From NCBI GenBank assembly GCA_038521865.1, contig JBCBKO010000007.1:1-64000 (forward strand): a stretch of 64,000 nucleotides of DNA, in the 5' to 3' direction. A program made the position numbers and the translations under genes. This document shows, one piece after another, positions 58,796 to 64,000 of the stretch (position 1 is its first letter; each line of letters opens with the position of its first letter). Under the pieces are notes generated by a model, which did not search any database, was not told the origin of the DNA, and saw nothing but the letters and a program-made list of their open reading frames with translations. Origin of the DNA: CALBPI01 sp038521865. Lineage in GTDB: Bacteria; Pseudomonadota; Gammaproteobacteria; Steroidobacterales; Woeseiaceae.

Positions 58796-60823
58796 ATGAC
58801 AACAACTACACCGGGCGGGGGCGCTCTGGATAGACGCGAGCTCGCCAACGCGATCAGGGCACTTTCGATGGATGCCGTACAGGCAGCTAACTCCGGGCAC
58901 CCCGGTGCGCCCATGGGCATGGCGGAGATCGCCACCGTACTTTGGCGCGAATTCCTGAAACATAACCCCGCCAACCCCGAGTGGGCCGACCGCGACCGAT
59001 TTGTGCTGTCGAATGGGCACGGCTCTATGCTCCTGTATTCGCTCCTGCACCTGACCGGTTATCCCCTGCCCATCGAGCAAATCCGTAACTTCCGCCAGCT
59101 TGGCGCGCACACCGCTGGGCACCCTGAGCGGGATTTGCACATCGGCATCGAGACCACCACGGGACCGCTCGGCCAGGGCATTACCAACGCGGTCGGCATG
59201 GCAATCGCCGAGCAGCACTTGGCGGCGACTTTCAATCGTGAAGGTCACAATATCGTCGACCACCGGACGTGGGTATTTCTCGGCGACGGGTGCCTGATGG
59301 AAGGGATTTCCCATGAAGCGTGTTCGCTTGCAGGGACCCTCAAGCTCGGCAAACTGATCTGCCTCTATGACGACAACGGTATTTCGATCGACGGCGATGT
59401 TGAGGGTTGGTTTACCGATGACACGCAAAAGCGTTTCGAAGCGTATGGCTGGCAGGTCATCGCCGGGGTGGATGGTCACGATCCGGCGGCGTTGGCCGAG
59501 GCAATTGCACAAGCCGAGGCGGATGGTTCGCACCCAAGCTTGATTATCTGCAAGACCACGATCGGCGCAGGCGCGCCTAACAAGCAAGGCACCGCTGCAA
59601 CGCACGGGGCGCCACTCGGTGACGACGAAATCGCGGCAACCCGCGCCGCGATCGGCTGGCCGCATCCACCCTTCCACATTCCGGACGATATCGCGGCGGC
59701 ATGGGACCAGACCGAGGCCGGTGTTGCCCGCGAGGCCGAGTGGAAAACCCGGTTCGGCGCCTATGCTGCGGCATACCCCGAGCTCGCCAAGGAATTCGAG
59801 CGCCGGATGGCACAATCGTTGCCCGTGAACTGGACGAGCGTGGTTGTTGATGCCATCGAGGCGGTGCAGGCCGCAGCGGCTGACATGGCGACCCGAAAGG
59901 CGTCGCTCGCCGCGCTGAACGCATTGGCGCCGGCACTACCGGAGTTAATCGGCGGCTCTGCCGACCTGACCGGATCAAATCTGACGTTCCATAACGATTC
60001 TGCGACGCTGGACGCAAGTCACCCTGGCGGCAACTACATCAACTACGGTGTTCGTGAATTCGGTATGACCGCGATCGCCAACGGCCTGTTACTGCACGGT
60101 GGCGTGCGCGCCTACACCGGCACGTTCCTGACATTCTCGGACTATTCACGCAATGCCATCCGAATGGCGGCCTTGATGGAAATTCCGAACATTTGTGTCT
60201 TCACGCATGACTCGATCGGTCTCGGCGAAGATGGTCCGACTCACCAGCCAGTGGAGCACGTCGCCAGTCTGCGTCTGATGCCGAACCTGAATGTGTGGCG
60301 TCCCTGCGATACTCTGGAAACGCTGATTGCTTGGCAGCACGCGCTAGAACAGACCTCAACGCCAAGCGCTTTGGTATTCACGCGACAGAGCCTCCCGTTT
60401 GTCAGCCGCCGCGCGGAACAAATTGCGGGCGTTGTGCGCGGTGGATACGCGATTCAGGGTGGCGATGCCGTACCCGAGCTCGTCTTGATTGCGACGGGCT
60501 CGGAAGTGGCGTTGGCGTTATCAGCAGCGCAACAGTTGTCAGAAGACGGTGTCGCGGTCCGAGTCGTATCCATGCCGTGCACTGAGGTGTTTGATGCGCA
60601 GGACGAAACCTACCGACGAGCGGTGCTCGGTGAGCCGGGTACCCCGCGTCTTGCTATCGAGGCGGGCTCGCCTGATGGTTGGTGGAAATACGTGGGTGAC
60701 CGAGGAGATGTACTCGGTATGAAGCGATACGGCGAATCGGCACCGGCGGGACAGTTGTTTGAAAAGTACGGATTCAGTGTCAGTAACGTGGCGAAAAGGG
60801 CGCTCGCGTTGCTGGGCCGCTGA
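58796..60823 (+). CDS. tkt: Transketolase
   Basis: Thiamine-diphosphate enzyme moving two-carbon units in the pentose phosphate and Calvin-type pathways. N-terminal ANAIRALSMDAVQAANSGHPGAPMG; ThDP motif GDGCLMEGISHEACSLAGTLKLGKLICLYDDN; pyrimidine domain with YGVREFGM, HDSIGLGEDGPTHQPVEH. 675 residues from ATG 58796; the longer frame adds 19 residues without homology. Ribosome-binding site weak (GGACAC). First gene of tkt-gap-pgk-pyk and divergent from metK. Confidence 0.95.
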   Translation: MTTTTPGGGALDRRELANAIRALSMDAVQAANSGHPGAPMGMAEIATVLWREFLKHNPANPEWADRDRFVLSNGHGSMLLYSLLHLTGYPLPIEQIRNFRQLGAHTAGHPERDLHIGIETTTGPLGQGITNAVGMAIAEQHLAATFNREGHNIVDHRTWVFLGDGCLMEGISHEACSLAGTLKLGKLICLYDDNGISIDGDVEGWFTDDTQKRFEAYGWQVIAGVDGHDPAALAEAIAQAEADGSHPSLIICKTTIGAGAPNKQGTAATHGAPLGDDEIAATRAAIGWPHPPFHIPDDIAAAWDQTEAGVAREAEWKTRFGAYAAAYPELAKEFERRMAQSLPVNWTSVVVDAIEAVQAAAADMATRKASLAALNALAPALPELIGGSADLTGSNLTFHNDSATLDASHPGGNYINYGVREFGMTAIANGLLLHGGVRAYTGTFLTFSDYSRNAIRMAALMEIPNICVFTHDSIGLGEDGPTHQPVEHVASLRLMPNLNVWRPCDTLETLIAWQHALEQTSTPSALVFTRQSLPFVSRRAEQIAGVVRGGYAIQGGDAVPELVLIATGSEVALALSAAQQLSEDGVAVRVVSMPCTEVFDAQDETYRRAVLGEPGTPRLAIEAGSPDGWWKYVGDRGDVLGMKRYGESAPAGQLFEKYGFSVSNVAKRALALLGR

Positions 60824-60861
60824 CACCAGAAAACAGAATTGAAATCCAAGAGGGACGAGAT

Positions 60862-61878
60862 ATGACGATCAAGGTGGGGATTAACGGTTACGGTCGCATC
60901 GGGCGCAACGTGCTGCGCGCGCTTTACGAGAGCAATCGCCGTAGCGAGCTGCAGGTGGTTGGCGTAAATGACCTCGGTGATGCTGAGACCAACGCCTATC
61001 TGACACGCTTCGATACCGCGCACGGCAAGTTCCCAGGCGAGGTGGAAGTCGACGGCGACCACATGATCGTGAATGGCGATCGCATTCGCGTTACTGCCGA
61101 GCGTGACCCTTCACAGCTGCCATGGGGTGAGCTTGGTGTCGACGTCGTACTCGAGTGCACCGGAATTTTCCGGACCAAGGAAAAGGCCGGCGCTCATATT
61201 GAAGCGGGTGCCAAGAAGGTTGTGATCTCGGCGCCGGCGGGCAACCACGTTGACGCGACCATCGTGTATGGCGTTAACCATGACACCCTGAGCGCGGATG
61301 ATGATGTGATCTCGAATGCTTCGTGCACGACGAACTGTCTGGCGCCGTTGGCCAAGCCGCTGAACGACACTATCGGTATCGAGCACGGCATTATGACCAC
61401 GATCCACGCCTACACCAACGATCAGGTGTTGACCGATGTGTTCCACAAAGATCTCCGTCGCGCCAGATCTGCAACCATGTCGATGATTCCGACAAAAACG
61501 GGTGCTGCTGCTGCCGTCGGTCTGGTGCTGCCCGAATTGGCAGGGCGTTTGGATGGGTTTGCGGTGCGTGTTCCGACGATCAATGTATCTATGGTTGACC
61601 TGTCGTTTGTTGCGAAGCGCGAGACGACGGTCGATGAGGTGAACGAGATCGTGAAGGCGGCGAGTGAGGGCGCGATGTCCGGCGTGCTCGCCTACAACGA
61701 CGGACCGCTCGTCTCGATCGACTTCAACCACGACCCAGCGTCCTCAACCTTTGATGCGACTTTGACGAAAGTCATGCAAGGCACGCTTGTCAAAGTTTGT
61801 GCCTGGTACGACAACGAGTGGGGCTTCTCGAACCGCATGCTGGATACAGCGCAAGCGCTGGTTAAAGCCGCTGGCTAG
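60862..61878 (+). CDS. gap: Type I glyceraldehyde-3-phosphate dehydrogenase
   Basis: 338 residues; GINGYGRIGRNVLRALYES NAD fold, catalytic C155 in SNASCTTNCL, TTIHAYTNDQ, the phosphate-site TKTGAAAAVG, VRVPTINVSMVDL and YDNEWGFSNRMLDT. The N-terminal part (LYESNRRSELQVVGVNDLGDAETNAYLTRFDTAHGKF) is close to erythrose-4-phosphate dehydrogenase, and the gene stands in the epd position of tkt-epd-pgk, but AYTND and NCLAPLAK are GAPDH-type. NAD specificity is likely from VNDLGD. AGAGGGACGAG precedes ATG. Confidence 0.92.
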   Translation: MTIKVGINGYGRIGRNVLRALYESNRRSELQVVGVNDLGDAETNAYLTRFDTAHGKFPGEVEVDGDHMIVNGDRIRVTAERDPSQLPWGELGVDVVLECTGIFRTKEKAGAHIEAGAKKVVISAPAGNHVDATIVYGVNHDTLSADDDVISNASCTTNCLAPLAKPLNDTIGIEHGIMTTIHAYTNDQVLTDVFHKDLRRARSATMSMIPTKTGAAAAVGLVLPELAGRLDGFAVRVPTINVSMVDLSFVAKRETTVDEVNEIVKAASEGAMSGVLAYNDGPLVSIDFNHDPASSTFDATLTKVMQGTLVKVCAWYDNEWGFSNRMLDTAQALVKAAG

Positions 61879-61900
61879 AGCCTGCGGGTAGTCGGAAAAA

Positions 61901-63061
61901 ATGAACATCCTCACCATGGGCGAGGTTGATCTCGCCGGCAAGCGTGTGTTGGTTCGTCAGGATCTCAACCTGCCGATCGATGATGGTCACATAACTTCAG
62001 ACACGCGCTTGCGCGCCGCCCTGCCAACGGTTCAGCAAGCGCTGTCAGCGGGCGCGGCGGTGATGGTGATGTCTCATCTCGGTCGGCCGCAGGAAGGCGT
62101 TTTCGAGCCCTCTGCGTCACTGGCTCCGGTCGCTGATGCGATGTCCGCAATGTTGGGCAAGCCCGTGCGTCTCGAGCGCGACTGGCTTGATGGCGTTGCC
62201 ATAGCGCCCGGCGAGGTCGTTCTCTGTGAGAATGTCCGTTTCAACGTAGGTGAGAAGGCCTGCGACGAAGCCCTTTCCAAGCGGATGGCGGCGTTGGCAG
62301 ATGTGTTCGTCATGGATGCGTTCGGTACCGCGCACAGAGCGCACGCCAGCACTGCGGGAGTTACCGAGTTCGCACCTATCGCTTGCGCTGGACCATTGCT
62401 GGCAGCAGAACTGGATGCGCTGGCCACTGCAATGAAATCACCGGCTAAACCGGTCGTCGCAATCGTCGGCGGGGCTAAGGTCTCGACCAAGCTCACGGTG
62501 CTCGAGGCGCTGGCCGACAAAGTCGATTGCCTGATCGTTGGCGGCGGCATCGCAAACACCTTCCTCGCAGCGTCAGGTCAACCGGTCGGTAAATCGTTGG
62601 CGGAACACGACATGCTCGATACAGCGCGTGCGCTGATCAATTCGGATGCCGAGATTCCACTGCCAGTCGATGTCGTTGTCGGACAGGAGTTCAGCGCAGA
62701 GACTCCGGCGGTCACGAAGAGGGTGGAGCAGGTCTCAGGTGATGACATGATTTTCGACATCGGTCCGGAGACCGCTAGCGCTTTTGCGGACAAGCTCGCC
62801 GATGCGGGCACGATCATCTGGAACGGGCCGGCCGGGGTCTTCGAGTTCGATCGTTTCTCCGGTGGAACCCGCGCGTTGGCTGAGGCTATCGCTGCCAGCG
62901 ATGCTTTCTCTATTGCGGGCGGAGGCGACACGCTAGCGGCCATTGAGAAATTTGGTGTCGCGGATGGCGTCAGCTACGTTTCCACAGGTGGCGGTGCGTT
63001 CCTCGAGTTTGTAGAAGGTAAGACACTGCCAGCTGTGGCCGCATTGGCGAAACGCACCTAG
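61901..63061 (+). CDS. pgk: Phosphoglycerate kinase
   Basis: 386 residues; VRQDLNLPIDDGHITSDTRLRAALPTVQ, LGRP, NVRFNVGE, MDAFGTAHRAHASTAG, the hinge AIVGGAKVSTKLTVL, and C-terminal IWNGPAGVFEFDRFSGGTRALAEAIA and GGGDTLAAIEKFG. Produces ATP from 1,3-bisphosphoglycerate. The start is 22 nt after gap, the two being clearly in one operon. Confidence 0.97.
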   Translation: MNILTMGEVDLAGKRVLVRQDLNLPIDDGHITSDTRLRAALPTVQQALSAGAAVMVMSHLGRPQEGVFEPSASLAPVADAMSAMLGKPVRLERDWLDGVAIAPGEVVLCENVRFNVGEKACDEALSKRMAALADVFVMDAFGTAHRAHASTAGVTEFAPIACAGPLLAAELDALATAMKSPAKPVVAIVGGAKVSTKLTVLEALADKVDCLIVGGGIANTFLAASGQPVGKSLAEHDMLDTARALINSDAEIPLPVDVVVGQEFSAETPAVTKRVEQVSGDDMIFDIGPETASAFADKLADAGTIIWNGPAGVFEFDRFSGGTRALAEAIAASDAFSIAGGGDTLAAIEKFGVADGVSYVSTGGGAFLEFVEGKTLPAVAALAKRT

Positions 63062-63155
63062 GCGAGCGAACACCAATCACCAGACCGCCGTGGCAATATG
63101 TCCAAGGCTTTATCGGGTTTGAACCCGTCCAGAATCGCGACGTGCAGGGGACAGC

Positions 63156-64000
63156 ATGCTAAGACGGACTAAGATCGTGGCAACCATGGGACCCGCTAGC
63201 GACACCGAAGAGGTGTTGAAGCAGATGATCGCCAACGGGCTCAACGTCGCTCGACTGAATTTCTCTCATGGTTCAGCGGATGAAATGGAGGCGCGGTGCT
63301 CGCGCATTCGGCGCGTCGCTGCCCAGGCTGATCAACAGATTGCGATTTTGGGCGACTTGCAAGGACCCAAGATTCGCATTCGGCAGTTCGCTGAGGGACG
63401 AGTGACGCTCGAGAATGGACAGGCGTTTTTCCTTGACCCGGAGTTGGATGCCAACTCCGGCACAGCTGAAGGGGTGGCGATCGCTTACGAGGCACTCGCC
63501 GATGATGTCTCGCCCGGGGATGTGCTGCTGCTCGATGACGGACAAGTCTCGTTGGAGGTGACCGGGGTTAGCGGGCAGCGCGTGTTCACCAAAGTGCTGA
63601 ATGGTGGTGAGCTGTCCGATCGCAAGGGCATCAACAAACAGGGCGGTGGTTTGTCGGCATCTGCGCTCACCGAGAAGGACGAAGAGGACATCCAGACTGC
63701 TGCAAATCTGGGCGTGGATTATCTGGCGGTTTCCTTCGTGCGCAATGCTTCGGATATTCGGCGCGCCCGAGCACTGTTTGAAGCTGCTGGCGGGCACGGT
63801 CGAATCGTCGCGAAAATCGAGCGAACGGAAGCGATAGACAACATCGATGAGATCATCGAGGCGAGTGATGTGATCATGGTGGCGCGGGGTGATCTTGGCG
63901 TTGAGATGGGTTACGCAGAGCTTACGGGTTTGCAAAAACGCCTGATCCGTCAAACCCGATATGCCAACAAGGTAGTGATCACTGCCACCCAGATGATGGA
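63156..64000 (+). CDS. pyk: Pyruvate kinase, partial at right edge
   Basis: The first 281 residues are in the window, and the frame continues past base 64000. It begins RRTKIVATMGPASDTEEVLKQMIANGLNVARLNFSHGSADEM; then GDLQGPKIRIRQF, KGINKQGG, KDEEDIQTA, the metal/phosphate-site VAKIERTEAI and DVIMVARGDLGVEM. ATG 63156 has AGGGGA upstream. It is the last visible gene of tkt-gap-pgk-pyk; the allosteric C-terminal domain is outside. Confidence 0.95.
   Translation, partial: MLRRTKIVATMGPASDTEEVLKQMIANGLNVARLNFSHGSADEMEARCSRIRRVAAQADQQIAILGDLQGPKIRIRQFAEGRVTLENGQAFFLDPELDANSGTAEGVAIAYEALADDVSPGDVLLLDDGQVSLEVTGVSGQRVFTKVLNGGELSDRKGINKQGGGLSASALTEKDEEDIQTAANLGVDYLAVSFVRNASDIRRARALFEAAGGHGRIVAKIERTEAIDNIDEIIEASDVIMVARGDLGVEMGYAELTGLQKRLIRQTRYANKVVITATQMM

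Noticed and set aside
58775..59815. 346-residue open frame opposite tkt
   Set aside because: Antisense shadow of transketolase with low-complexity Arg/Gly-rich sequence; no recognisable family.

Overview
The window is chromosomal DNA from a gammaproteobacterium. The evidence is the rpsU-(yqeY)-dnaG-rpoD macromolecular synthesis locus with a tRNA-Ile2(CAU) gene nearby, an RpoD almost identical to the Pseudomonas/Escherichia type over regions 2-4, and standard gammaproteobacterial blocks: tsaD-folB, pcm-rhodanese-tolC facing hldE-waaA, and tkt-gap-pgk-pyk. Moderately high GC, acidic proteins, a split B12-dependent ribonucleotide reductase (NrdJab) and a PPi-type phosphofructokinase suggest a non-enteric, probably marine, aerobic lineage. 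I cannot name the genus. No prophage, insertion sequence, integron or CRISPR array is visible; almost all of the window is core genome.

Layout. 1-2.7 kb: a truncated DUF4304 protein, tRNA-Ile2, gph, and a small membrane protein/XRE regulator/membrane protein cluster. 2.8-9.2 kb: yqcC, rpoD, dnaG, yqeY and rpsU on the minus strand, then tsaD-folB diverging. 9.3-19.2 kb: an S41 lipoprotein protease, a MidA-type methyltransferase, uppP, cca, a lipoprotein aminopeptidase, and a minus-strand envelope operon (DegQ-like protease, Slt transglycosylase, NDUFA9-like oxidoreductase). 19.2-22.8 kb: nrdJa/nrdJb with NrdR boxes and a long structured leader; nrdJa is interrupted by an in-frame amber codon. 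22.9-38 kb is the more variable part: DUF1801 protein, sterol-desaturase-type enzyme, an ECF sigma/anti-sigma/HEAT-repeat operon, a thioredoxin-like/BNR-repeat/unknown operon, a NarL-type two-component system, a 1032-residue RCC1/InlB/PKD lipoprotein and a FemAB/BioF2-like acetyltransferase. 38-40.5 kb: a Zur-box-controlled ZnuD-like TonB receptor. 40.5-48.3 kb: LPS inner-core genes hldE-waaA, then tolC, rhodanese, pcm and a PAS-GGDEF-EAL protein. 48.3-64 kb: pfp, adk, rnd, mpl, a LON-domain protein, hemL, rubredoxin, a TraB/GumN protein, ahcY-metK, and tkt-gap-pgk-pyk (pyk runs off the right edge).

How the genes fit together. The central-metabolism genes form one carbon route (transketolase, GAPDH, PGK, pyruvate kinase, PPi-PFK) beside the methyl cycle (MetK, AhcY). 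DegQ, Slt, Mpl, UppP, HldE, WaaA and TolC all serve the envelope. The strongest leads are the amber codon inside nrdJa with its NrdR/leader-RNA control region, a recurring arrangement that puts a TAYACT-type -10 box 5-6 nt upstream of a start codon (probable leaderless mRNAs), an acidic-loop variant of the ZnuD zinc receptor, and two small uncharacterised envelope operons. Gene starts were moved from the longest reading frame where a Shine-Dalgarno sequence, signal peptide or family length supported it.
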